Assembly (NCBI GenBank): GCA_964036315.1
Contig: OZ038485.1
Coordinates: 79,070,460-79,134,459, forward strand
DNA: 64,000 nucleotides
Reading direction: 5' to 3'
Source of the DNA: Acanthosepion esculentum
Lineage: Eukaryota; Mollusca; Cephalopoda; Sepiida; Sepiidae
How positions within the stretch are numbered: position 1 is the stretch's first letter; each line of letters begins with the position of its first letter. This document shows, one piece after another, positions 12,601 to 42,114 of this stretch. The notes under the pieces are model-generated. The model saw only the letters and a program-made list of their open reading frames with translations, made no database searches and had not been told where the DNA came from. A program made the translations under genes and the position numbers.

Positions 12601-12984
12601 CAAAAATAACATTGGTTTTGCTGATTCAGCTCAACTTGTTGAGCAATGGTCACATACTGTTTAGTTTTTTGCTTACGTTGTCATGTTCATTAAAATATCT
12701 AAATATGCAAGATATTTCACACAATAAAACTAATTATCATGTAAATTATAAGCCTATTAATTGTAATCTACCAGAAGTGTTTTCAGCCAAAAATATCTTC
12801 ATAAACATTAAATCACGTCTCCAAAATATTTATACGCCATTAACACGCAAAAAAGTGCTTACATCCCAAAACACACCAATTAAGCTGTACAATACAAGAC
12901 CATAGAATACAAAGTAGTAGTATTAGTAGTATTGGTGGTGGTGGTTGTGGTGGTATTGTTGTAAAAGATAAAGAAGAAGAAAAA
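12601..12984. other. AT-rich linker with GTA/GGT trinucleotide run
   Basis: No gene is recognised. An imperfect AGTAGT/GGTGGT run at about 12912-12962 is followed by an AAG-rich run. The linker separates the Ty3/gypsy remnant from the inserted gene-family fragment. Confidence 0.5.
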
Positions 12985-14090
12985 GAAGTGATTTTTGACG
13001 ATGATGCTCCACATCCTTTTTGCCAAAAGGAGCTAAAGGATCTAGTAGGCGACCTCAGCTTGTCAAAGTCCTCTGGCGAACTGCTGGCATCCAGATTGAA
13101 GGAAGGAAACTCCTCTCTGGCAGTGTTTACTGCATCAGGCATCAACTTTACCTCTGTTTTGTCTCTGAACAGCTTCTGCACAAAATTAGAGTGCCACAGA
13201 ACGAACCCAAAGATTGAAGAATGTTCACTGACGGCAGCAAGCGATCACTGAAAATTATTCGACAACACAATGGCAACCAGTTTTCCTGTGAACCCATCGC
13301 TCACTGGACTACACTGAAGGAAAAACATGAAGCAGTGAAGTATGTACTGGAGAAAATTCATTATAATCAGCATGAGGTCTTTATTTGCGTTAACCTGAAG
13401 ATAGTTAAGTTTTTGTTATGACAATAGTTCAGGTTCACCAAGTACACATGCTTTCTGTGCATGTGGGATGGTAGGGACACTGCGTAGCATTACATGAAAA
13501 AGGACTGACCTGTTCAGGAGGAAATGATGCCTTGCAGAGCAACGAATGTCATCAATAAGCCTTTGGTGGACAGAGACAGGATACTTTTCCTACTGCTGCA
13601 TATCAAGCTCGGTTTGATCAAGCATTTCACCAAAGTCTTGTACAAGGATGGTAGCTGCTTCATTTACTTGTGCCAGGCTTCTCCATGATCGACGATGGAG
13701 AGGTTGAAAGCTGGCTTTTTGATGGTCCTCAAATCCGTCAGCTATCAGAGATCCAGTGTCTGAAAATTCTATGTATGAAATGCTACTGGAAGCATCGAAA
13801 CTTTTGCTCTGATTGTGATGAACTTTCTTGGAAACACCAACTTGGCATATTGGTGACAAGTTCTGCATGAACTATGCAGAACTTGTCACCAATATACTGA
13901 ATGTATTCAGAAAGCTGGGATGCAAAATGAGCATCAAAATGCATTATTTATCCTCAGATATGGATCGGTTTTCTGAGAATCTGGGATCAATGAGTGAGAG
14001 ATTCTGTCAGGATCAGAAAGATGGAGACCAAGTATCAAGGATGCTGCAATGCAGTCATATTGGCTGATTACTGATGCAATTTAAAGAGAC
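12985..14090 (+). pseudogene. Fragment of an uncharacterised multicopy invertebrate protein family
   Basis: Ordered blocks lie on the + strand in shifting frames: DDDAPHPFCQKELKDLVGDL, LSKSSGELLASRL, SKRSLKIIRQHNGNQFSC, IAHWTTLKEKHEAVKYVLEK, FICVNLKIVKFLL, then KLGCKMSIKMHYLSSDMDRF and ENLGSMSERF. I recognise this order from proteins found in many copies in invertebrate genomes, with no function known to me; a transposon origin is plausible. At least four frameshifts or stops are present and no introns. It sits exactly where the reverse transcriptase of the flanking Ty3/gypsy remnant is missing. Confidence 0.6.
13847..13895. repeat. Perfect 22-bp hairpin with 5-nt loop
   Basis: Arms 13847-13868 and 13874-13895 are exact reverse complements, with loop GAACT. 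The right arm is the expected coding sequence of the surrounding family (NYAELVTNI). The left arm replaces what should be there, so it looks like a local inverted duplication. Confidence 0.95.
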
Positions 14091-14189
14091 ACACCCCTTC
14101 TGCTGATCATTCTAAGTGTTCGAATATACGGAATTTCAAGTCCTGAATTTTGAACAATGATGACGTTACATGCAATTTACATGTATTTA

Positions 14190-14760
14190 CATTTATCAAT
14201 GTATACTATTCAATTTATTAATTATTATATTTAATTTCTTACCCGACACGCCACGTTCGGTTTGCGAAGTTCTTTTTAATATAGGTTTTCCGTTTACTTT
14301 CCATGTGGCTTCATTGATTATTGAGATATCTCTACCTGTGTTTAATTGCATTTTTACATCCACATTATTAATTTTTACATACACAAATTTTCTTTGTTTT
14401 TCTGTAATTATTTTTCCGTCGCAACGCTGTGTACAAAATGTTTGAGAAAACCTTTTCTGACTTTATTTTTCAGAGTAACTTTTTATGTCCTACATTTCCA
14501 CACTTGTAGCACATTGAATTCTTAAAGGCATTGTCGACTCCGAAATGTAATCTACATCTGAAACATGAATTAATTTTTCTTTTTCCACACTTTTTTTAGC
14601 TTGTATATATGCGCAACCTTTTTCTTCAGTTTCTTCCGTATCGATTTAGGATTCTCTGATATTTCTTCGATATGTTTTAGTGTTAGTTTTTTATTTTGAT
14701 CAAATTTTGTTATAATTTTATCACGTAATTCTGTGTCTTTTTTCCCTTAACCCTGAACGA
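14190..14760 (-). pseudogene. Ty3/gypsy gag zinc knuckle and protease remnant
   Basis: The minus strand carries a Cys-rich stretch near 14560-14480 (CFRCRLHFG and MCYKCGNVGHKK, a CX2CX4HX4C-like knuckle). Downstream at 14384-14196 is a retropepsin-like stretch with QLNTGRDISIINEATW, where the catalytic Asp of D-T/S-G has become Asn. Same clade as the element at 43535-48174, and the upstream half of the remnant at 10860-12600. Confidence 0.7.
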
Positions 14761-14895
14761 AAATTAACCAATATCTCAGATATTAACCAGTTAATCTACA
14801 TATCTGAGAATAAATAATGCATTTTGATGCTCTTGTTGCCTCCCAGTTAATAATAATAATCAATAAAATTATAACATTAATTATACTATTTCAGT

Positions 14896-33624
<18,729 letters not shown>

Positions 33625-33907
33625 CCAAATCGGAAGAATTTATAAAAGAATAGACAGACTTAAACAGTTACACTTAAAATCATGCATCAATGACATAAGC
33701 ACATTCTATTTACCTACTTATCATATCCAAAGTTTTTGATATTCCCAGAACAATGAAACACTTACCAATTAAACTGCACTTCCGCTAACAACTTGTTCGG
33801 ATTATTACTTTCTGCCACGATAGTCGCCATTTCACGTCTTCTACATGTGGAACAAGAAGATTATTTCCACTGTCTATGATTTTCCTGATTGTGACACATG
33901 CCAATTA

Positions 33908-33913
33908 AATAAA
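33908..33913 (+). terminator. Candidate poly(A) signal of the SLC16-like gene
   Basis: First AATAAA downstream of the stop codon, about 285 bases away, in AT-rich sequence. Cleavage would fall near 33930. Confidence 0.55.
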
Positions 33914-34044
33914 GATTAAAAATGAATCTATAAGACACTATCTTATATACGTTAATGATATTAATTTTTACGAGCACGGAAAGCGAAAAATAATATGAAT
34001 ATTGTTGACACATCTGGTCTGTGGCTTCTGTTATATATCTTTAG

Positions 34045-34825
34045 AAGCCTTTCTCAGCCGTTTCACTAATGCGCCTTGAAAAGTATCCAGGTGCGCCACA
34101 AGTTAACAGATGTGAAATTTATACATTATTTTTATATTTAAAAGCTATTTATTTTTTGAAAATATTTATGTTTCAAAAGCTACAGACCCCAACGTCATGG
34201 AAACGATTTAATCTACTAATAATGGAACATTTACGAACTCTGGAAATCTGATTTGTTATTTTCTATCTGAAAACACTGAGCAATACAACTGAATACGCAG
34301 CTCTATCATTGATGTTTCAACTGTTGAAGTTGGCTTATCGTTAACAGAAAAAGTGGAACTGGTCACCAGATCTGCTGATCATGGCTTACAAATCAAGCAT
34401 AAAGAGGAGTCCATTGATCAAATTTGAATTTCCATAAAAGATGAATATCTTTCAATAGCTCATAAAGAATTGATTATTTTATTGCAATTTTCCGCTTCAT
34501 ATCACTATGAATTAGGTTTTTCTACACTTGCCAAAATGAAATGCAACAATGGATCAAGTATTAAAAACATTGATGAAAAAAGGAGATTATATTTATCATA
34601 TATAAGACTTAACATTCAAAAAATTATGAAAGCACAGATTTCATACAAATAAATATAGAGTATCATTTGTTAAAAATAAGTTCTATTTCAGGAGATATCT
34701 TTATTATTTTCCTATTTTCAAATTTAATTACTAATTTTTCATTATTAAAATTTAAAGTTTATTCCAGAGTTTTATTTTTCTACAAGTGCGCCGTGATACA
34801 CAAAAAGAGGTTGAGAAACCCTGAA
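34045..34825 (+). mobile_element. hAT-superfamily transposon remnant (ZBED/SCAND3-like transposase tail)
   Basis: The right end on the minus strand reads CAGGGTTTCTCAACCTCTTT then GCGCCG. The left end at about 34047 (CCTTTCTCAGCCGTTTCACT, then GCGCC) is its decayed partner. Inside, the + strand encodes a hAT dimerisation tail: HKELIILLQFSASYHYELGF, STLAKMKCNN and LYLSYIRLNIQKIMKAQISY. This matches the C-terminus of hAT transposases domesticated elsewhere as SCAND3/ZBED5-type proteins. The N-terminal and catalytic parts are deleted. Confidence 0.8.
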
Positions 34826-35320
34826 CTAGAGATATTTGACAAAATTCAAAAACGAATCTACAACCATAAGTAGATTAGCAATGAAGAATAATGTGCACCA
34901 ATCCGTTGGTTGCATGATTAACCGGATTCAAAATGATTTAAAAGGTTTGCGAATTTTACGCCATATTTGCTTTAGTTTATTTTGGGACACAATTATTTAA
35001 TTTTTTGACAGAAATAACGATTACAATTCCTATATTCTTTTAAATCTATCTACATGATGGAAGCATTTACATTTATGAGTTCAATTCTGATCTAAAATTT
35101 TGAAATTATTCGATTCATCTTATTAATATACTGAACTGAACCATCCTTTATTTTTTTAGCTATAAACTATTGTTTGATTTATATATTTATACATTTATTT
35201 TACATTCGTTTTATACTGGAAGAATGTAATAGTAATGAAAATATAAGACTTATAAGAAAACATTTGACGTTCATTGACTGAGTAGCCAGTATTATTGTCG
35301 ATTAACATTTATAAAATCTT
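34826..35320. other. No recognised feature
   Basis: AT-rich, no gene or element supported. Confidence 0.5.
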
Positions 35321-35324
35321 TCTC

Positions 35325-35600
35325 TTAAAAACATTTTACAGGTTTGTTAAGTGTTATTGTTCTTTCCAGTATTGATGGGGGTTTCTTTTCTAACCTTTTA
35401 TTTGAAGTAGTGTGGAATGTCAACATCTTGTTTATTTCATTAGTTTCTCTTCGTGTTGGATTTGATAGCCATTTTAGTGATCTGGTTTCTGGTATTTGGT
35501 ACAGCTCTTTCGTTGTGATTCTGTAGTAGCAGTCCACAATTTTCGAAGATGTGTGATCTTGACCCAGATCCACAGATTTCACTTGTTCAAAGACATTTTA
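35325..35600 (-). pseudogene. Unrecognised coding-like fragment
   Basis: An 85-codon open frame on the minus strand (SVDLGQDHTSSKIVDCYYRI, SNPTRRETNEINKML, LEKKPPSILERTITLNKP) with balanced composition, unlike the surrounding AT repeats. It resembles retroelement-associated sequence but I cannot name the family. It abuts an RTE-like LINE tail in the opposite orientation. Confidence 0.35.
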
Positions 35601-35639
35601 ATATTTGCTCCTAGAGAGCGCTTGTATATTGGACGGGTT

Positions 35640-35995
35640 TGGCGGATCTAACCAGGTTATTGAAGGCTATGGCTCGAGTTTGCAGGTTACCGAGCGTGTG
35701 AGCAAAGATGAGGTTTTACAGAGGATGCATGGAGGAGGTTTATACTTAACATCAGGAAGAGGTAGCTGAATTTCCTGAGACACATAATAAGGAAGGAGGG
35801 CCCTGAGAATCTGATACTCACGGGTCGAATACAGAGAAAGAGAGACAAGGGAAAACAACGCATGACATTCCTAGCGGCCTTAAGTAAATGGATGACAAAG
35901 CTGTCAGAGTGAGGTCGCAGTGTGAGGAAACTTGTTGAAAGCTGCAAGGAAGAGGGAGGAATGATCGCCTCTGTTCTGAAAGGACACGGCATATA
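35640..35995 (+). pseudogene. RTE-like LINE C-terminal fragment 2
   Basis: The + strand reads RVSKDEVLQRMHG, then EGGPENLILTGRIQRKRDKG, KQRMTFLAALSKWM and ends KGHGI before a stop at about 35995. This is the terminal GHI....LE.LILTGRIEGKR.RG.QR....SL..W pattern of RTE-type LINEs. One internal stop and a shift. Confidence 0.75.
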
Positions 35996-36635
35996 GAAAG
36001 AAAGAAGTAATTTGCGGTATTGGGCGAAATTACCTCTAGCTGAGCCTATTCCATTTTTAATTTCCTTTACTTATTTTATTAAATTTATCTTAACCGATCC
36101 ATACAACGATGTATAAATGGTTTTTCTGTCATGATTTGTTCGCAATATTCGCGTTCTATACATTTATGAACTCACTGGTTTATCTTTATTATTATTAGCT
36201 GGTTTCAAATGATAACTCTTTTTTTTATTTTAAAAATGCTAAAATAATTTATGCTTCTTTATAAAATAGTTGGGATTTCAAACACGCGGAGTATCATTTG
36301 TCATAAAAATAGTGCTTTGAATTTTATTTTCGGTTTTATTTTACCTTGTTTTCTGTTGGAGAAATTATCGTCTAAAAGGCGAGCATTTGGTCAACCAGAT
36401 AAATGACTGTTGCAAGCTATCGACAAGCATAAAAATGACAATTATATTTAACACATATGTTACTTGCGTTCTTTATTAATTATAAATTTTTTAAACAGTT
36501 TTTATTTTAATAAATGATGAAAGAAATAAAGCGTTTAGATTTATGAGACTAAAACCGTTCATATAAGGGCGAATTTAATTCTCATTAAATATATTTATTA
36601 GACATATTTTAAAATTTGCATAAGGATACAAGCCA
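35996..36635. other. No recognised feature
   Basis: AT-rich stretch, no supported feature. Confidence 0.5.
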
Positions 36636-37690
36636 TTGAGGGTCATCTATACATGCGGCTTTTTGCAACATCTAAGCATCTTCTATTTACCATCCTCCTC
36701 TAGGACCTTAACGATCATGGCTCTCCACAGTTTCCTGGAATTTTTATTTCTTAATAAATTTCGTCATTTTTAATCAAATCAGTTTTCCCATCTAAAAACT
36801 CAAGCTCGTATGTAGGTTACGTGCTGTTTTCCTCTCTCCCATTTGCCTTCAATCTGTCATGTGATTATCAAAATTTCCCATCGGTCTTTCCTCTGTACCG
36901 TAGACATTTCAAATGTTAAGTATAACTGTCATTTTTGTTTCCAATTTATCTAGAACTTCGTCGTTGCTCACATGTTCGGTCTATGGTATTCTCAGCATCA
37001 TACTGTAAAAACACCGTCCTGGGTATGACGATAAACTATATCCGACAGCAAGGCCTATGATCACGAGGTTTTGAGGAACGTGGAACCACCTCTTAGTTGC
37101 TGACGTTCCCAGGTCTACCCTGACCCGGAGTATTCGTACCTGTTAGGGTCCCACCTATGGGCAAATAGTTACCCCTCAAAATGTGGATAAAACACTATGA
37201 AAGTGTAAAAATAGGTTTTATTACCAGCAATACATTAAAAAAATATTACCAGCAATACATTTTTAAAAAAAAATACCAACAATACATTTTTGGAAAAAAA
37301 TTGACAGCAATAAAAATTTTGTCGGCATGAATTAACCCAGCATTCACTGCGATGTAAGAGGAAAGATATTGCCCATAAGTTCACTACTCTTTTCTTTGTT
37401 TCTAACGAAATTTTTCCGCTTCTTAATACTTCACGTAGCTTTTGGAAGGCATTTTCGCCATCCCAATGCTCATTATGATTTCAGTGTTGAAAACCCTTCC
37501 AAGATATTTGCTAAAACCCTTCCAAGATATTTGTTTTACTTGTTTGATGTTGGTATCTCCAATTTTTAATTCGTACGTTGAGCTGTTTCTTTTGCTAACA
37601 ACCATGCATTCTGTCTTGTATTTGATGTTTAGTCCTTTTTTCTCACTTTCTTTCAGTACCTTGTAATTTCTTTTCTGTGTCTTCTATCAA
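36636..37690 (-). pseudogene. RTE-like LINE fragment 3, interrupted by a ~330-bp insertion
   Basis: The minus strand shows MVVSKRNSSTYELKIGDTNI and QVKQISWKGFSKYLG (37605-37430), and farther on HVSNDEVLDKLETKMTVILNI (about 36990-36910), parallel to fragment 1 at 28180-28800. Comparison with fragment 1 shows 37013-about 37344 is extra. The extra piece has a hairpin around CGTTCC near 37079/37107 and about four ~29-bp units built on ACCAGCAATACATTTTT (37210-37320). Confidence 0.65.
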
Positions 37691-38074
37691 AACTGTCATC
37701 CGCATATCCTATGTTATTATGATTGTGGCCGCCAGCACGCTTAGAAAAATCACTATATAATCAAATATATCATATCTTATGTTATTAAGATTGTGGCTAT
37801 CAATACGCTTCACTATAGAATCAAACATATCGTATCTTATGTCATTAAGATTGTGGCCGCCAATACTCTTAGTAAATCACTATAGAATCATATATATCGT
37901 ATCTTATGTTATTTAAGATTGTGAACGCCAATACATTTAGTAAATCACTATAGAATCATATATATCGTATCTTAAGTCATTAAGATTGTGGCCGCCAGTA
38001 CGCTTAGTAAATCACTATAGAATCAATTATATCGTATCTTATATCATTAAGATTAAGGCTACCAATACGCTTAG
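37690..38074. repeat. 64-bp minisatellite, left part
   Basis: About six tandem units of the form TATCGTATCTTATGTCATTA, AGATTGTGGCCGCCAATACG, CTTAGTAAATCACTATAGAA, TCA. Units differ by a few substitutions and short deletions. The array resumes after the insertion at 39252-39350. Confidence 0.9.
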
Positions 38075-39251
38075 TGTAACACCGTATCCTCACCCGACTG
38101 GACCCATTCACTCCACAAGACCGGCCGTTGGTCCGGTATGGTCCACCCTCCAGCCACGTTATGATTGTTTTGATTCTGGAGAGTGGACAGCAGATCGTAG
38201 AAATCCGGAAGCTCTCCGTTGGTCCACCTGCAAGTTATTCGAGTGAGAATCGGGTAACAGAAAAATAATCATAACCAAGTCGATTCGATTTTGAAAGGAC
38301 AGAAGTTTTATATATATATATAAAAGCAAACGCACACGCAAAAAGATAATTTTGCACAAGGTTGAATGTTTCGTGTATGTCAACAATAACCAAACACAAA
38401 TACTTAAAATAATTTCCGTAAAGGAGAGATGTGTCCTTCGTTTTAACCCTTTTTGGTCTGTTCTTAGCGCAACTACTACGACCTTCGATGTTCCAGTTTT
38501 CAGTACTAGTACTAGTAGTACTTGTATTAGTAGTAGGGTTAGCGATACTTAGATGTTAGCGGCGGTATCTCGCTTCTTCGCCTTCAGCTTCAGCAACACA
38601 CCGCGAATGCTTCCTTTTCAATCTCTGACGTCTCTCCACTCAGTTCGACTGCATTCGAAGACTGACGAACCCAAAAACTCTCTGTTCTTCCGGTTGACTC
38701 GCTTCTTTATTAAGAGGCCCGGCCGCCGTGTCCCACACTGGTGACGTTCTGTTTTTTCTAGTGCGAACCTACTAACATACTACCAAAGTACAAATTCACT
38801 CCTCCAAGAATAAACAATTTACTTTTTCATTGATAGGTTTCCAAGGTTCACAACAAGACGTTATTTTTTATCACCTTGCTATTAATTATGCTGCCGCTCT
38901 TTGTAAACTACAGAGATTCTTGTTTTAAAAATAAATTCTAGATGAAAACATCCTTGATTTTTACTTCGATTCTCATAGTGTCAAAATCCATTTCTTTTTT
39001 AAAAGTTCCAAATTATTATTGTTCCAGTAATTTTCTATTAGTAATCTGATATACTTTATACACTTACAAAAGGATTGTATTTCGTCTTCTAAATTAACTT
39101 TCTGTAACATTTACATCGCAAAGTCCTTACAGCATATTAACATCTTGGTTATTTGTAAACGCTTCTCTTTTTCTTCGTGTTTTCTGTTTTACAGCATTTT
39201 CTCCTTTATTATCATTATTATTATTTCAGGAGTGATATCGCCCCTGTCACA
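38075..39251. mobile_element. LTR-like insertion with TTAG target duplication
   Basis: The insertion splits a minisatellite unit, so the empty site is known from neighbouring units (CGCTTAG|TAAATCAC). TTAG occurs at 38071-38074 and 39252-39255. The inserted 1177 bp start TGTAACACCG and end CCTGTCACA (TG...CA). There is no open frame of note; the interior has a short (TA)n at 38308, T-rich runs and a GC-richer segment at 38550-38760. A solo LTR is the simplest reading; the 4-bp duplication fits some LTR families. Confidence 0.75.
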
Positions 39252-39350
39252 TTAGTAAATCACTACAGAATCAAATATATCGTATCTTATGTTATTAAGA
39301 TTGTGGTCGCTTAGTAAATCACTAAATAATCAAATATATCGTATCGTCAA
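39252..39350. repeat. 64-bp minisatellite, right part
   Basis: One and a half further units of the array at 37690-38074, beginning TTAGTAAATCACTACAGAATC after the insertion. Confidence 0.9.
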
Positions 39351-39629
39351 ATAATCAGGCCATTATTGGTTATAATTTTGCTATAACGAAATTCGATCGT
39401 AAAGAAAACACAAAAAGTCGGACTGGACAATATCTGCACAATTGAAACTAAATTTTAATGGAGTGTGTGTGGGTGAGGTTCGGCCAAATAAGGAAATATA
39501 CCTCAGTTCAAAAATATTTCTTTTTTTCAACTTCATAACTTGACGTTGAATTCATTTTCTGTTCATTATAATGTTAAATAAAATAAAAAGAAACAACAAA
39601 AATCTACCTGAGTGAAAAGAAAACGTTAT

Positions 39630-39632
39630 AAT

Positions 39633-39677
<45 letters not shown>

Positions 39678-39710
39678 GTGTTGGTGTGGGTGTGCGTGTT
39701 GTCTCGACCC
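39630..39710. repeat. (TG)n microsatellite
   Basis: About 80 bases of TG with a few TGCG/TTGG interruptions. Confidence 0.9.
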
Positions 39711-40039
39711 GACCAGATAGGAAATAGGGAATGAATCACTGCGACAAACTGGTTGATGTCACCACTCGACGCCGCTTATACAAAACAATGAAGGGCGAAT
39801 GTGAGTATGAGAGACATGCACTAACGCATAGTCATATACACAAATACATTAAAACATGTCTAGATATTTGATATAGAATCACATGAATTAGAGTTTGTTT
39901 GAAATTATCAATATAAACGGATCGGCTTGTTGTTGGCCGACTTGCGCTTTTTCTGGACTCGGGTGCCAGCGGTGAATTACCCGAGTAATATCTGGTCTCG
40001 AGAACTATTTCGAGACTCTCTATAAACTTCAAAGACGGT

Positions 40040-40265
40040 CTTGTTTGCATCTTCTGTCTTTTCTATAAATATTTTCATGTTCTAATGGGCTATCCTCATT
40101 AGAACCTCGACCGCATTGCTAGAATGGCAATTATGTATCATCATTATAATATTTAAATAGTTAACCGTAAATTCTATTCTAATAGTTTCTTTTCTTGAAT
40201 TTTTCGCCTGTGATCATCTCTAATGCTTTTTTGCTTCCATGACACCAACGAACGCTTCATTATGT
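40040..40265 (+). pseudogene. LINE 3' coding remnant
   Basis: TCTTTTCTATAAATATTTTC then AACCTCGACCGCATTGCTAG and CTAATAGTTTCTTTTCTTGA follow the same order as 8500-8700, 49707-49800 and 61385-61560. A short hairpin (GTTCTAATG at about 40079, CATTAGAAC at 40096) lies inside. Confidence 0.5.
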
Positions 40266-42114
40266 TTTCTTTACAGCGTAGATTTGCCACGGTTTTGAAT
40301 TTATGGCTGTCATTCCCCACTCCCGGTATCTCAGCAGGAGTAGAGAGCCCAGTCTCCTTGCTAATTTACCTGTAACTGGGCTGGGGTTGAAGAGATGAGT
40401 TCATATCTTTCTCAAGATTATTTATTCCAAAGTAAACGCTATGAACTCGGCCCGACTTGAACACTACTTGCCGATTCCTATAACAGCTATTATATACTCA
40501 CATTCACTCTGTGATTATGACTTGCAATGTAAGTTGTAATAATTTATGAGAAATTATATGACATATACTATTATCTACTCCTCGAATTGAATTATATTTC
40601 TTGGAGATTTTATTTTAGTTTTAATTACAAGATAGTAAATTAAATTTAATATTTACAATAAGTAAAATAATTTGCCCTATTTCAAAACTAATTAAAATTG
40701 ATTGGATGGGTTTTTTGTTTTGTTTTCCTAAAATAATGATTTTAGCCACATTTTTTAGCCCCTGTTTATTGGAATGTATTTGAGGAATTAACAAATATTA
40801 TTTACTTTATGTTAAAAATGATGCAGAAATGCAATTTTTAACCTGACGGTAAATGTTTCTTAATTGGGTTGACAGCGTGTTGAGAGATATAATGTTGTTC
40901 TACGGGGACTTTATCTGTAAAACGTAATTTTTTATATATATTTTTATATATAAAATTTAAATACTCAGTAATCTTTAAAATTCAAGAAAGTATTCTCTGT
41001 AATCTAATGGTTTATTGAGTTTAAGAAATTATGGCTTTAAATATACTAGATATATCGCTCTTATTTTCTGATAATGCCGTACATGGCATCTATAAATCGT
41101 GCGTCCGTATCTATAAAAATCGACACGTTTATACACATACAAAAGATTCAAAATTCTTTTAAAATATTGGTTTTCGATAACTTGTACTAAGCTTTACAAT
41201 TTATTACCGGTAAATATAGGTTTTACTTAGCATTATCATCATCTAAAAGGATGGAATTAATACAGAATTTTAAAAGATTTAGAACATAAAACTTATACAA
41301 ATTAAAATGTTAAAAAATAAGAACAATTCTTGTAAAAATTTATTATTTATCGAATTCTTTTCTTAAAAGAATAGTTTCTTTAATATACCTTATTTATAAA
41401 AGCAACTAAAAACTTATCTAAATAAATAATATAATTTTATTGCATTTATGATTTTACGGTTCAGAGCAGATTTTCGGTAAATGGTCTTTCTATTTGACCA
41501 AAATTAATTGATGATTTAAATTCTCCAAGGAGTCCTACTTTTAACTAATATAAATATGAAGAGGGTGGAATTTTAATTTCTTGAAATTTCCTAAAATTAA
41601 GTAAGTGGTGAGTAACAGCTGTAAAAAGATTTTCTAAAAAGAATAAAGTTAAAAAAGAATATAGATCATCAGTGAATAAGCCCTTAAAATGTCATTAATA
41701 TCCGACAATTATTTGATTTTTGCAAGAATTAACTCAACACTATTATTTAACGCCAAAAAAAAGACGCTAAAAGTTCCAATTCTAATCTTTGGTCCGCCCG
41801 CCGACGCAAGAAAAACTAGATTCTAAACGAAAATTTCGAACGTGCTAGAAAGGATAAAAAAAATCAATAAAATAATAAAATACTTTGGTCTTCAGAATAG
41901 TAAAATAAAAAGTTTGACGATGCAACTTCGTTTTTTTTATTAGTTTTGTGGCCTCTTTTGATCACGGTATATTCGTTTTTATCGAATACCTACATAGATA
42001 GCTCCAAAAATTCGATAAAAGGAAAATTCGATTCGATAAAAATTCATTTGTATCGAATTTAAAGAGTTACATCAATTGGTATTCGGTGTCAAAAACAAAA
42101 TAAAAAGACTTTAG
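40266..42114. other. AT-rich DNA without recognised features
   Basis: Long stretch with no coding signature. Around 41958-42060 several ATTCGAT(A)AAA / TTTATCGAAT words in both orientations suggest small hairpins, but no element could be delimited. Confidence 0.5.

Noticed and set aside
38075..39251. Complete retrotransposon rather than a solo LTR
   Set aside because: Only 1.18 kb with no gag/pol reading and no internal pair of terminal repeats visible.
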